A DNA stretch of 64,000 nt, taken from positions 4,772,501-4,836,500 of the forward strand of contig NZ_CP135529.1 in the NCBI RefSeq assembly GCF_032401055.1. The letters are read 5' to 3'. Below are positions 38,201 to 48,245 of the stretch, one piece after another. The number at the start of each line of letters is the position of its first letter. Position 1 is the first letter of the stretch. A model generated the notes under the pieces. It saw only the letters and a list, made by a program, of their open reading frames with translations. It did not search any database and was not told the DNA's origin. The position numbers and the translations under genes are program-made. This stretch comes from Tardiphaga sp. 709. Its GTDB lineage: Bacteria > Pseudomonadota > Alphaproteobacteria > Rhizobiales > Xanthobacteraceae.

Positions 38201-39868
38201 ATGTGGAATCAGGTCTACAATCCATTCAATAGCTCCGCGATCTCGACGCTTGTAGCCGCGATACCGGTGGTCGTCCTGCTGGTGCTGATCGCCACCAACA
38301 AGGTCAAGGCGCATATCGCAGCGATCATTGCGCTGGTGCTCGCCAATCTTGTGGCGATCTACGCATTCACGATGCCCGCCAACATGTCGCTTCGCGCATC
38401 GGCACTTGGCGTCGTGACCGGTTTCTTCCCGATCGGCTGGATCGTCCTCAACGTCATCTTCATGTATCGCCTCACGGTGGACAGCGGCCGTTTCGAGGTA
38501 CTGCAGCGCGCCATAGGCGGCGTCACCAATGATCGGCGTCTGCAGATCCTGCTGATCGCGTTTTCGTTCGGCGCATTCTTCGAAGGCGCGTCGGGCTTCG
38601 GTACGCCGGTGGCCGTCACCGGCGCCGTGCTGATCGGCCTCGGCTTCTCGCCGCTGGCAGCATCCGGCCTGTCGCTGATCGCCAATACTGCGCCCGTCGC
38701 CTATGGCGCGCTCGGCACTCCGATCCAGGGCCTTGCCACCGTCACCGGCTTCGACCCCTTCATTCTGGGCGCGATGGTCGGTCGGCAGTTGCCGGTCTTC
38801 TCCATGATCGTCCCGTTCTGGGTGGTCTGGGCCTTTGCCGGCTGGAAGGGCATGAAGGAAGTCTGGCCTGCCATCCTCGTTACCGCGCTCTCCTTCGCGA
38901 TCCCGCAATTCGTGATCTCGAACTTCATCAATCCGTGGATCGTCGACATCGGCGCCTCGCTGATCTCCATGGGCGCGTTGATCCTGTTCCTGAAGGTCTG
39001 GCAGCCCAAGACGATCTGGACCTCGGCCGCGCTGCGCCAGCATGACGACTCGGCGTCGACCGTGCCACCGGTGAAGCCGATGAGCACGGAGAAGCTGACC
39101 TCGGCTCAGGTCTGGAGCGCACTGACCCCATGGATCATCCTGTGCGTCATCCTGCTGGTCTGGGGCACCAACTGGTTCAAGGGGATCGTCAATCCGATCT
39201 TCTCCTGGAATTTTCCAGTGCCTGAGCTGCACAACATGATCAACAAGGTGCCGCCGGTGGCCGCCAAGCCGACGCCGGAAGGCGCGGTGTTCGCGTTCAC
39301 CTACGTCTCCTATACTGGCAGCGGCATGTTGCTGGCTGCGATCATCTCCGGTTTCATCATGGGCTTCTCGCCTGCGAAGATGATTGTGGAATATGGCCGC
39401 ACCATCAAGATCTGCGCCTATTCGCTGATCACCATCTCGGCGATGCTGGCCATAGGCACGCTCACGCGCCTGTCGGGTGTCGACGCGACGCTCGGTCTGG
39501 CTTTCGCTGCCACCGGTGTGCTGTACCCGTTCTTCGGCACACTGCTTGGCTGGCTCGGCGTGGCGCTCACCGGTTCGGATACTGCATCGAACGTGCTGTT
39601 TGGCAACCTGCAGAGGATCACGTCCGAACAGCTCGGTCTGTCGCCGATCCTGATGAGCGCGGCGAACTCGTCCGGTGGCGTGATGGGCAAGATGATCGAC
39701 GCGCAATCGATCGTTGTGGCGTCCACCGCGACCAACTGGTTCGGGCATGAGGGCACAATCCTGCGCTTCGTGTTCTGGCACTCGATCGTGCTGGCCTGCA
39801 TGGTCGGCCTGTTCGTGATGCTGCAGGCCTATGTCTATCCGTTTACGCTGATGGTTCTGGCGCCGTAG
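38201..39868 (+). CDS. lctP: L-lactate permease family transporter
   Basis: A 555-residue polytopic membrane protein of the LctP/GlcA family, importing lactate or glycolate with protons. Diagnostic segments include MWNQVYNPFNSSAISTLVAAIP at the start, GAFFEGASGFGTPVAVTGAVL and NTAPVAYGALGTPIQ, and ALTGSDTASNVLFGNLQ near the end. About 13 membrane helices. GGGGGAG precedes the ATG. GlcDEF, whose substrates it could supply, lies 5 kb upstream, and no lactate dehydrogenase gene is adjacent. Confidence 0.94.
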   Translation: MWNQVYNPFNSSAISTLVAAIPVVVLLVLIATNKVKAHIAAIIALVLANLVAIYAFTMPANMSLRASALGVVTGFFPIGWIVLNVIFMYRLTVDSGRFEVLQRAIGGVTNDRRLQILLIAFSFGAFFEGASGFGTPVAVTGAVLIGLGFSPLAASGLSLIANTAPVAYGALGTPIQGLATVTGFDPFILGAMVGRQLPVFSMIVPFWVVWAFAGWKGMKEVWPAILVTALSFAIPQFVISNFINPWIVDIGASLISMGALILFLKVWQPKTIWTSAALRQHDDSASTVPPVKPMSTEKLTSAQVWSALTPWIILCVILLVWGTNWFKGIVNPIFSWNFPVPELHNMINKVPPVAAKPTPEGAVFAFTYVSYTGSGMLLAAIISGFIMGFSPAKMIVEYGRTIKICAYSLITISAMLAIGTLTRLSGVDATLGLAFAATGVLYPFFGTLLGWLGVALTGSDTASNVLFGNLQRITSEQLGLSPILMSAANSSGGVMGKMIDAQSIVVASTATNWFGHEGTILRFVFWHSIVLACMVGLFVMLQAYVYPFTLMVLAP

Positions 39869-39892
39869 GGCGCACGCAACGTCACAATGACG

Positions 39893-39926
39893 AATCCCCG
39901 TGGCTGCAAGGCCGCGGGGATTTTTC
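39893..39926 (+). terminator. Intrinsic terminator after lctP
   Basis: AATCCCCG and CGGGGATT arms around a 12-nt loop, ending in five T. Confidence 0.85.
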
Positions 39927-40026
39927 GTTGTCGCGCCATATTGTTTCCCGACGGTTCTGGTCAACCAGCGCCGCCGCGCGTAGAACCGCGGCCATTGTCG
40001 CCGATCCCATCACGCCGAGAATTCAT

Positions 40027-40431
40027 ATGACTGCCATGACCACTTTGCTGCGGGCCACTCTTGCCGGTGCTGCGTTTCTGATTGCCGTCCCTGTGCATGC
40101 CGCCGACGAGTTTCCATTCGGCATGGAAATGACTCTGGATGCGCAACGTCAGCCCGGCTCGAAGCGAATTCCCAATCTGGAAATCGGCGACGCCGGCGAG
40201 GCGCGGGTGGAGTTGTGGTGCAAGGGCGGAAAGGGCCAGTTCTCGGTCGCCGGCAACACCGTCGTCTTCGTCGCCGGCGCGATGGAGAACCGCAGTTGCT
40301 CGGACGCACAGGCCACGATGGACGATCAGTTGCTCGCCGATCTCGGCGCGGCCGCCAACTGGCAGCGGCGGGGCGACGTTGTGACATTCGTCGGACCGAA
40401 GTCGCTGCGGTTTCGGCTGAATACGAACTGA
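40027..40431 (+). CDS. Exported META/HslJ-like small protein
   Basis: A 134-residue protein with a signal peptide ending PVHAADE. The mature part has repeated short beta strands (EARVELWCKGGKGQFSVAG, VVFVAGAMENRSCSD, DVVTFVGPKSLRFRL), which resemble the META/HslJ fold. Two Cys may form a disulfide. ATG 40027 (or 40036) is preferred for the signal peptide. Function unknown. Confidence 0.6.
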   Translation: MTAMTTLLRATLAGAAFLIAVPVHAADEFPFGMEMTLDAQRQPGSKRIPNLEIGDAGEARVELWCKGGKGQFSVAGNTVVFVAGAMENRSCSDAQATMDDQLLADLGAAANWQRRGDVVTFVGPKSLRFRLNTN

Positions 40432-40444
40432 TAGCACGGGCGTT

Positions 40445-40622
40445 TCCTCCCTCGCCCCCCCCCGCGGAGCGTAGCTCCGCGAGGTGGGAGAGGGTGGATC
40501 GAACCGCAAAGCGGTTCGAGACGGGAGAGGGGGCGCCACGAACTCCGGCCCTCTCCCGCCTTCGCTGCGCTCAGGCACCCTCTCCCGCGGCGCGCAGCTT
40601 TGCTGCGCTGGGGGAGAGGGGA
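40445..40622. repeat. GC-rich palindromic repeat region D
   Basis: A block of CCCTCTCCC / GGGAGAGGG arms with local hairpins: GCGGAGC-GTA-GCTCCGC, CCGCAAAGCGG and GCGCAGC-TTT-GCTGCGC. It starts with a nine-C run (40455-40463). It is typical of intergenic palindromic repeats in this bacterial group. No gene is supportable in it. Confidence 0.7.
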
Positions 40623-40646
40623 AGAAAGAGCGCTTAGTCTTACGTG

Positions 40647-41855
40647 CTACTTCCAGTTCGAATTATCTGCATCCCAACGCTGTGCCTTGAACTCCGCCGC
40701 GACGGCTGCAACCGCGCCGTTGTCATCGCGCGGATCGCTTTCTTCATCGGCGGTCGGCGAATCCGCGAGAGCCAGCTTCGCACCCGAAGTCTCATCCGCG
40801 GTCGTTACTGACGGTGTGCTGACCCACAGGATGAGCTTATCCGTCGTGCCGGGCTTGTCGGGAGCGATGATCGCGCTGACCTCGACCGTCTCGGTCAATT
40901 CTAGCGCGGGCAGAACCTGACTCGGACGCTTGAAGGTCAGCTTGAGCTTTCCGGTCTCGTCGTCCCATGACGTGGCGGCAGGTTTGCCGGACATGGTCCT
41001 GGCGAGCACATTCGCCAGCGTGGTCGCAACCTTGTCGCGATTGATCTTGTCGCCATCGCGCCAGTCGGCGGCTGCAAAGCGCACGGTACGATCCATGTCG
41101 ATAGCGCCCGTGGTCCAGCCGACATTGACGACGCCGGGATAGGTCTTGGTTTTGGCGACGAACGCTGCAGCGCGTTCCGGATCGATGGCGAGGCTGATGA
41201 CCTGCTCGCCGGCACGTAGCGCGTCGCAGGAGACTGTCAGACTGTTCAATGCGACTTCGACATTCTGCCCGCGCAGCGTGCGCACGAAATCGAGCGCCGC
41301 TTCGAGCTTGATCTTCACCGCGATGGCTTCTGGCGAGACTTCGGTGAAATCCTTCGGCGCGGGCGCGATGTTGTCGTCGGTGGACTGATTGTCCTGGAAT
41401 TCCTTCTCGCTCTGATCGGAATTGTCCGAGGAGGTCACGTTGTTGTTGGTCTGACCGACCGAGATCTGTCCCTTGAACTCGAACGTGTCGCCGGTCGGCC
41501 GGCGGTTCAGCTTGATGGTCACCGGCAGCTTGTCGACCTGGGTCTGCGTTGCGCCGGTGAGCGTCGAACCACTGACTGTGAGATTGGCGACGAAGCGATC
41601 CTTGCGGTCGCTGCCCTTCTCGGCGGGATAGCAGACATCAAGCGTCGCGGCTGTGACGGCCTTGCCCTGCCGCGTCTCCCGCAGGATGACGTCGGCATTG
41701 CCGTTCATGACGCCGTCGATCGAGGTGAAATAGCGTGTCTCGGGGCCTGCCGGCTGGCTCTTCGGCGCGGCTTTCACCTGCGCGAAAGCGTGGTGGACGG
41801 TTCCAACCGAGGCGGTGACCGTAAGGCCGAGCAGACAAAGATGAAGCGCGCGCAT
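40647..41855 (-). CDS. Conserved exported protein of unknown function
   Basis: A 402-residue protein not recognised. It begins with a signal peptide (MRALHLCLLGLTVTASVGTVHHAFAQ). The following region, RYFTSIDGVMNGNADVILRETRQG, looks like beta-sheet. A polar, disordered stretch (TSSDNSDQSEKEFQDNQSTDDN) lies near residue 145-165. The C terminus is charged and ends ADNSNWK. ATG 41855 is preferred over an upstream TTG. It lies between repeat region D and groEL, on the same strand as groESL. Confidence 0.65.
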   Translation of the reverse strand: MRALHLCLLGLTVTASVGTVHHAFAQVKAAPKSQPAGPETRYFTSIDGVMNGNADVILRETRQGKAVTAATLDVCYPAEKGSDRKDRFVANLTVSGSTLTGATQTQVDKLPVTIKLNRRPTGDTFEFKGQISVGQTNNNVTSSDNSDQSEKEFQDNQSTDDNIAPAPKDFTEVSPEAIAVKIKLEAALDFVRTLRGQNVEVALNSLTVSCDALRAGEQVISLAIDPERAAAFVAKTKTYPGVVNVGWTTGAIDMDRTVRFAAADWRDGDKINRDKVATTLANVLARTMSGKPAATSWDDETGKLKLTFKRPSQVLPALELTETVEVSAIIAPDKPGTTDKLILWVSTPSVTTADETSGAKLALADSPTADEESDPRDDNGAVAAVAAEFKAQRWDADNSNWK

Positions 41856-41993
41856 TTCCAAAGTCCCTGGACGTTATCGACGTGTCTCCGGGCGGATTTA
41901 TCTGATTCCGCCCATGCGAGATTAATCACGGGATTGAATCAGAACCGCGACCAAGGCGAAAGGCCATAAGTCGCAGGCGCATTGTATCAGGGC

Positions 41994-42022
41994 AAAAAAG
42001 AAGGCCGCCCGGAGGCGGCCTT
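41994..42022 (-). terminator. Intrinsic terminator after groEL
   Basis: On the minus strand, AAGGCCGCC and GGGCGGCCTT form a long stem with a short loop, followed by CTTTTTTG. Confidence 0.9.
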
Positions 42023-42055
42023 CGATCACAATACAGTTGAGCGTGAAAGCAGGGC

Positions 42056-43834
<1,779 letters not shown>

Positions 43835-43860
43835 CGTGTGGGGAGGCTGAAGCGAGTCGC

Positions 43861-44157
43861 TTAGGCGATCACGCCCATGATGTCCGACTCCTTCATGATG
43901 AGGAGTTCTTCGCCGTCGAGTTTGATCTCGGTGCCCGACCACTTGCCGAACAGAACCTTGTCGCCGACCTTGATGTCGATCGGGATCAGCTTGCCCGCTT
44001 CGTCGCGGCCGCCAGGGCCCACGCCGACGACTTCGCCTTCAGACGGCTTTTCCTTGGCGCTGTCCGGGATGATGATGCCGCCCTTGGTCTTCTCGTCGGC
44101 GACGATGCGCTTGACGACGACGCGGTCGTGCAGCGGGCGGAATTTGGTCTTGGCCAT
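43861..44157 (-). CDS. groES: Co-chaperonin GroES
   Basis: A 98-residue Hsp10. [36 protein letters not shown] is the typical first half, with the mobile loop [16 protein letters not shown] that docks Gro[30 protein letters not shown] closes the fold. It forms the lid of the GroEL chamber. Upstream there is a CIRCE operator and a likely RpoH promoter, so the operon appears under dual HrcA and heat-shock sigma control. Confidence 0.98.
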   Translation of the reverse strand: MAKTKFRPLHDRVVVKRIVADEKTKGGIIIPDSAKEKPSEGEVVGVGPGGRDEAGKLIPIDIKVGDKVLFGKWSGTEIKLDGEELLIMKESDIMGVIA

Positions 44158-44249
44158 GGGAGTGTCCCTTTAGGGTTTGCGATTTCGTTGCCATCTCGGA
44201 GGCGGGCGGGAATCCAGCCGGAACGCTCGGGGGCGGCCGGCTCATTCCC

Positions 44250-44276
44250 TTAGCAATCGCGCTCCGGGAGTGCTAA
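44250..44276 (-). promoter_or_regulatory. CIRCE operator (HrcA site) of groESL
   Basis: TTAGCAATC (44250-44258), 9-nt spacer, GAGTGCTAA (44268-44276). This matches the consensus TTAGCACTC-N9-GAGTGCTAA with a single substitution. HrcA binding represses groESL. Confidence 0.93.
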
Positions 44277-44291
44277 TTGAGCGTCCGGGAA

Positions 44292-44318
44292 ATATGGCCA
44301 GACGCTTTTTGAGTCAAG
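44292..44318 (-). promoter_or_regulatory. RpoH-type promoter of groESL
   Basis: On the minus strand, CTTG (44318-44315), a 17-nt spacer, then CCATAT (44297-44292). This fits the alphaproteobacterial heat-shock consensus CTTG-N17/18-CYTATNT and lies just upstream of the CIRCE. Confidence 0.7.
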
Positions 44319-44469
44319 CGAGGCCTTAAGGCCTTGGTGAGGCCAATATAGGATGATCTGGAAACCATAATGGAGAGTCGGCGTAATTCTGCCGACCTCA
44401 TTGCGCCGTCAGGTGTTTTGCGCTTGGCTGCCGGGACGGGCAGCCGGGGAATTTGCTCTAGGGGATAAT

Positions 44470-44997
44470 ATGATCAGGTCACGCTACGCCCGCACGGTTG
44501 CCCATCTGGCGATCGTTTCAACTTTGGCGCTGTCATTGGGCGGGTGCGGCACGTCTGGTGGATTGGGCGGGTTCAGCTTTGGGAACTCGCAGCCGACACC
44601 GCCGCCGGAGCCCCCGCCGGCGCCGGAACTGCCAGCCTCGATCCGCTCGGAAGAACTCGTCGGCCGCTGGGGTCTGGCGTCCTACATGAATCCCAACGAT
44701 CGCGTTCGCACCGAGAATGCCGCGCGCGGCCAGTGCAAGCAGCCCTATATCATCGGCCAGGGCGCCACTGGCGGGGTCATCATGCATCTCGCCGACGAGG
44801 CGACGCCGCAGGAATTGCGCCTCAAGGGCTCGCCGAGCGGCAAGAACTATATCGGCCCGCCCGGTCCCGCCGGTGGCGAGAAGGATCGCGAGATCGTCTC
44901 CTTCGACGGTCGGATTCTGGTCACGCGCTTCATCGACAAGGACGCTGCGGTTCGCTACGGCAACATGGTCTATGTCCGTTGCGCACCCAAGGCCTGA
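44470..44997 (+). CDS. Putative outer-membrane lipoprotein
   Basis: A 175-residue lipoprotein: signal peptide with lipobox LSLGGC, then a Gly- and Pro-rich linker (PTPPPEPPPAPELP) and a compact domain beginning SEELVGRWGLASYM. The conserved ELVGRWGL segment is seen in other rhizobial proteins of unknown function. ATG 44470 follows AGGGGAT. A 7-bp hairpin (GGCTGCC/GGCAGCC, 44426-44445) lies upstream. The stop codon lies inside a 15-bp tandem repeat. Confidence 0.75.
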   Translation: MIRSRYARTVAHLAIVSTLALSLGGCGTSGGLGGFSFGNSQPTPPPEPPPAPELPASIRSEELVGRWGLASYMNPNDRVRTENAARGQCKQPYIIGQGATGGVIMHLADEATPQELRLKGSPSGKNYIGPPGPAGGEKDREIVSFDGRILVTRFIDKDAAVRYGNMVYVRCAPKA

Positions 44998-45033
44998 CCT
45001 GACAAGGCCTGACCTGACAAGGCCTGACCTGAG
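44989..45033. repeat. 15-bp tandem repeat spanning the lipoprotein stop
   Basis: AAGGCCTGACCTGAC occurs at 44989-45003 and 45004-45018, and with one final change at 45019-45033. The first unit contains the stop codon of the upstream gene. Because the unit is 15 nt, copy-number change would not shift frame but only add stop copies. Confidence 0.85.
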
Positions 45034-45074
45034 GCGTAAGGCGGGCCCCGCCACTCCCTTGAAGACGTGAACCC

Positions 45075-46283
45075 ATGCACCGATTGCGCGACCTTGTTTT
45101 CGGACCGGGCCGCGCGGTCCTTGTGCTGGCATTCACCCAGATCCTGACCTGGGGCATCCTGATCTATCCACCGGTGCTGACCATGCCGCATGTCACGGCG
45201 GCGCATGGCTGGTCGCTGGCCTTCGGCATGGCGGGCTTTTCGCTGGGCCTGATCGTATCGGGACTGCTGTCGCCGGTGGTTGGTGGATTGATCGACCGCC
45301 ACGGCGGTAATGTCGTCATGGCATCGGGCGCATTGGCCGGTGCCTTGGGCCTCGCTCTATTTTCAGTAGCCGATCATCCCGCGACCTATCTGGCCTGCTG
45401 GCTGTTGCTCGGCGCTGCAATGTCTGCGTCGCTCTACGATCCCGCCTTCGCCACGCTGACGCGCATCTTCGGTGCCTCGGCGCGGCGGCAGATCACCTTC
45501 GTGACCTTTGCAGGTGGCTTCGCCTCGACGGTCGGCTGGCCGGCGACCCATCTTCTGCTTGAGGCTGTCGGCTGGCGCGGGACGTATCTGACCTTCGCAG
45601 CGATCTTCGCCTTTGTCGTTGCGCCGCTTCATGCTTTTGCATTGCCGCGCCACGTCGCCGTCGCGCCTCTGCCCGTGGCGGACGCCGTTGTCGTCCCCCA
45701 GCAGGCAACCCTGCGCCCGGAAGGCTGGCCGTTCATCCTGCTGGCGGCGGCGTTCTCGCTTTACAGCTTCATTCTGTCGGGCGTGACGTCGAACCTGCTG
45801 GCGCTGCTGGAGCGCGGCGGGCTCAGTGCTGCAACGGCAGTGACCATCGGTGCGATGTTCGGTCCGGCGCAAGTGGCATCGCGGTTGGCAGACTTCATGC
45901 TGGCGGGGCGCACCCATCCGCTGTGGATCGCGCGCGGGGCGGTGGTGCTGGTAGTATCGGCCTTCGCAATGCTGGCCTTTGCAGGGATTTCGTTTCCGCT
46001 GGCGGCCTTGTTCGCTATCGGCTTCGGCGCGGCCAATGGCGTCATGACCATCGCGCGCGGTGCGCTGCCGCTTCTGATGTTCGGTCCGGTCGGGTATGGG
46101 CGCGTCATCGGCCGTATCGCGCGGCCGGCTCTGTTCGTGCAGGCCTTTGCACCGTTCGTGGTGGCATCCGCGGTCGAGACGCTGTCGGACCGCACTGTAC
46201 TGCTGCTCGGGACGGCGGGAGCGTTGATCGTACTGGTCTGCTTCGTGATGATAAAAACGCCGGGCGTTGCGGCCCGGCGTTAA
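45075..46283 (+). CDS. MFS transporter
   Basis: A 402-residue major facilitator with about 12 hydrophobic helices. GGLIDRHGGNVVMASGAL is the loop 2-3 signature (G-x-x-x-D-R-x-G). The N terminus begins RAVLVLAFTQILTWGILIYPPVL, typical of the RhlL/oxalate-formate-like subgroup of small MFS proteins. The substrate is unknown. ATG 45075 is the first in frame. Its last nine codons form a perfect 10-bp hairpin that works as a terminator for the converging cheZ. Confidence 0.87.
   Translation: MHRLRDLVFGPGRAVLVLAFTQILTWGILIYPPVLTMPHVTAAHGWSLAFGMAGFSLGLIVSGLLSPVVGGLIDRHGGNVVMASGALAGALGLALFSVADHPATYLACWLLLGAAMSASLYDPAFATLTRIFGASARRQITFVTFAGGFASTVGWPATHLLLEAVGWRGTYLTFAAIFAFVVAPLHAFALPRHVAVAPLPVADAVVVPQQATLRPEGWPFILLAAAFSLYSFILSGVTSNLLALLERGGLSAATAVTIGAMFGPAQVASRLADFMLAGRTHPLWIARGAVVLVVSAFAMLAFAGISFPLAALFAIGFGAANGVMTIARGALPLLMFGPVGYGRVIGRIARPALFVQAFAPFVVASAVETLSDRTVLLLGTAGALIVLVCFVMIKTPGVAARR
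46252..46281 (-). terminator. cheZ terminator embedded in the MFS coding end
   Basis: AACGCCGGGC (46256-46265) and GCCCGGCGTT (46272-46281) form a perfect 10-bp stem, with loop GTTGCG. On the minus strand TTTTTAT follows. It lies inside the converging MFS gene. Confidence 0.85.
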
Positions 46284-46315
46284 GTCGTTTCTAACCTTGC
46301 GCGCAGGTTTCGGCG

Positions 46316-47089
46316 TTAGCCGAACAGCGCGTCGATATCGTCCTGCGAAGCGTGGCCGACGTCGCCGTCCAGCTTCGGGCCGTTGAGCAGCTTGTCGTCT
46401 TCGCTGCGGTCATCGACCTTGGCCGGCGCATGCGCCTTGATCTCATCGACGCCACCCCAGATGTCCATCATCGCAGTAATGCGGTTTTCGATGAACTTCA
46501 TCGTGGTCATCACCTTGCTGATGCGCTGGCCGGTGAGGTCCTGGAAGTTACAGGCTTCGAAGATCGCGACGACGTTATCGCCGATCTCTTCCAGCATCTG
46601 CTTCTGCTGATCGGGTGAGGTCACCTTGCCGAGCGCTGTCGATGCATTATCGATGGCTTCGGCTGCGGCGAGAATCTGCTGCGTGGCTTCTTCGGTGCCG
46701 CCGACGACGGCGCCGAGTTCACCGTTGACCTTCGCCATTTCGTCGCCTTCGAAGCTCTTTCCGTGAAGAACTGCGATTTCCATCTTGGTGCGGGTAATGG
46801 CGTCGTGGATCAGATCGAGTTCGATCTTGAGCTTTTCGCACTGCTCGATCTGAGCGCGGTAGGTTGCGAGCAGAGCCTGTGCTTCCGCAACCTGCTGATC
46901 GGCGGCGGCGCCGACCTGATCTGTCACGGCGTTGCGGGCCGGCGCTCCCATCTGCGCGCGGATCGCGCGGAGCTCAGCCATGATTTCGCGATGCATTGGC
47001 ATCGGCTCGCTGCTGCCCACCACTTCATTGGGCATAGGTGCAGTACCGAAAACTTCTTCAATGCGAAATCGCTTGCGACGAACAGACAT
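46316..47089 (-). CDS. cheZ: Protein phosphatase CheZ
   Basis: A 257-residue CheZ-family phosphatase that dephosphorylates CheY-P. The long helical hairpin holds EACNFQDLTGQRISKVM, the active-site region with the catalytic Gln. The C terminus ends SQDDIDALFG, a CheY-binding-like motif. ATG 47089 follows GGGGGA. No other chemotaxis gene is nearby, so it works with a cluster elsewhere. It terminates in the 3' end of the MFS gene. Confidence 0.92.
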   Translation of the reverse strand: MSVRRKRFRIEEVFGTAPMPNEVVGSSEPMPMHREIMAELRAIRAQMGAPARNAVTDQVGAAADQQVAEAQALLATYRAQIEQCEKLKIELDLIHDAITRTKMEIAVLHGKSFEGDEMAKVNGELGAVVGGTEEATQQILAAAEAIDNASTALGKVTSPDQQKQMLEEIGDNVVAIFEACNFQDLTGQRISKVMTTMKFIENRITAMMDIWGGVDEIKAHAPAKVDDRSEDDKLLNGPKLDGDVGHASQDDIDALFG

Positions 47090-47385
47090 CAGGTCCCCCA
47101 ACGTTCAATCAATCCCCCGTTCGTATACCTATGAGTTTAACGTGAAGTTCACGCGGGAACATCGCACCGATAGCCGATAATCGCTGTGCAAACTGTTAGT
47201 TAACCATGGGGCTTTCGCGTTCATTCAAAATAAACGCTACCAAATAGAACTGCGCCGTTTGACGACGTGGTGAATCCAAACGGCGATTGTGTTTACCAAA
47301 CCGAGGCGATTTTAACCTTAAGTCGGAGTGTGCAAAGCGCTTCTCAGGTGAGAACGCGCACGACGAAACAGTGCAGAGTACGTCG
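47090..47385. other. Divergent region between cheZ and the L,D-transpeptidase gene
   Basis: About 300 bases without a gene. CGTGAAGTTCACG (47141-47153) is a perfect short palindrome. TTAACC-type AT-rich stretches near 47198 and 47311 may contain promoters, but I cannot define them. Confidence 0.35.
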
Positions 47386-48177
47386 ATGTTCAGAAAGTTC
47401 TCTCTCACGCTTCTTGCCAGCGCATCTTTCATCGCCGCTGGATCGCATCAGACGCTTGCGGTGGAAGCCGCGGCGCAGTTCGCCGAGCCTCCGGTGGTCT
47501 ATGCGCAGCAGCCGCAGCGCCCGATGCAGCGCACGGCCTATGCCGAACGCTCGCGCATGGGCGGCGGCTTCATCGAGTTTCTGTTCAGCGATGGTCCGGC
47601 GCAGCAGGGCCAGCGTTATCAGCAACAGCCGGACTACTCTTACGAGCAGCGCCGCTCGCTGCTGCCGCCGATGGATCCGCAACAACGCGTCTATCGGCAG
47701 GAAGAGACGGCAGATCCCGCGCGTCCCACGCTCGATCCCAAGTATCAACCGCAGATGGTCGAATATCAGGGCAGCGAGAGCGCCGGCACCATCGTCGTCG
47801 ATACGCCGAACAAGTTTCTGTTCCTGGTGCAGGGTGGCGGCAGGGCGATGCGCTACGGCATCGGCGTCGGCCGGCCGGGCTTCACCTGGTCCGGTGTAAA
47901 GACGATCACTGCGAAGAAGGAATGGCCGTCATGGACGCCGCCGAAGGAAATGCTGGCGCGCCGTCCTGATCTGCCGCGCTATATGGAAGGCGGTCCGGAA
48001 AATCCGCTCGGCGCACGCGCGATGTATCTTGGTTCGACCCTGTACCGTATTCACGGCTCCAACGAGCCATGGACAATCGGCACCAATGTTTCCTCAGGCT
48101 GCATCCGCATGCGCAACGAGGACGTCATCGATCTCTATGGCCGCGTCGGCGTCGGCGCCCGGGTTGTCGTGATCTGA
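47386..48177 (+). CDS. L,D-transpeptidase (YkuD domain)
   Basis: A 263-residue exported peptidoglycan cross-linking enzyme. The signal peptide (MFRKFSLTLLASASFIAAGSH) is followed by a Gln/Pro-rich region. The YkuD domain follows, with IVVDTPNKFLFLVQGGG, LGARAMYLGSTLYRIHGSN and the catalytic TNVSSGCIRMRNEDV (Cys nucleophile in SGC). It makes 3-3 cross-links or attaches lipoproteins/outer-membrane proteins to peptidoglycan. ATG 47386 is chosen because it opens the signal peptide. Confidence 0.95.
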   Translation: MFRKFSLTLLASASFIAAGSHQTLAVEAAAQFAEPPVVYAQQPQRPMQRTAYAERSRMGGGFIEFLFSDGPAQQGQRYQQQPDYSYEQRRSLLPPMDPQQRVYRQEETADPARPTLDPKYQPQMVEYQGSESAGTIVVDTPNKFLFLVQGGGRAMRYGIGVGRPGFTWSGVKTITAKKEWPSWTPPKEMLARRPDLPRYMEGGPENPLGARAMYLGSTLYRIHGSNEPWTIGTNVSSGCIRMRNEDVIDLYGRVGVGARVVVI

Positions 48178-48195
48178 TTGATCTCCCGTCACATG

Positions 48196-48227
48196 AAAAC
48201 GGCCGCTCGTGAGAGCGGCCGTTTTTG
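48196..48227. terminator. Bidirectional terminator between converging genes
   Basis: AAAACGGCCGCTC, GTGA, GAGCGGCCGTTTTT: a perfect stem with A and T flanks, serving the L,D-transpeptidase (+) and the DUF2076 gene (-). Confidence 0.93.
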
Positions 48228-48245
48228 TGTTGCTGGTCTAAACGA

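Noticed and set aside
38096-39964. 622-codon open frame on the minus strand opposite lctP
   Set aside because: It is the mirror of a GC-rich membrane-protein gene, is rich in His/Asp/Arg/Gln with no recognisable domain, and has no ribosome-binding site.
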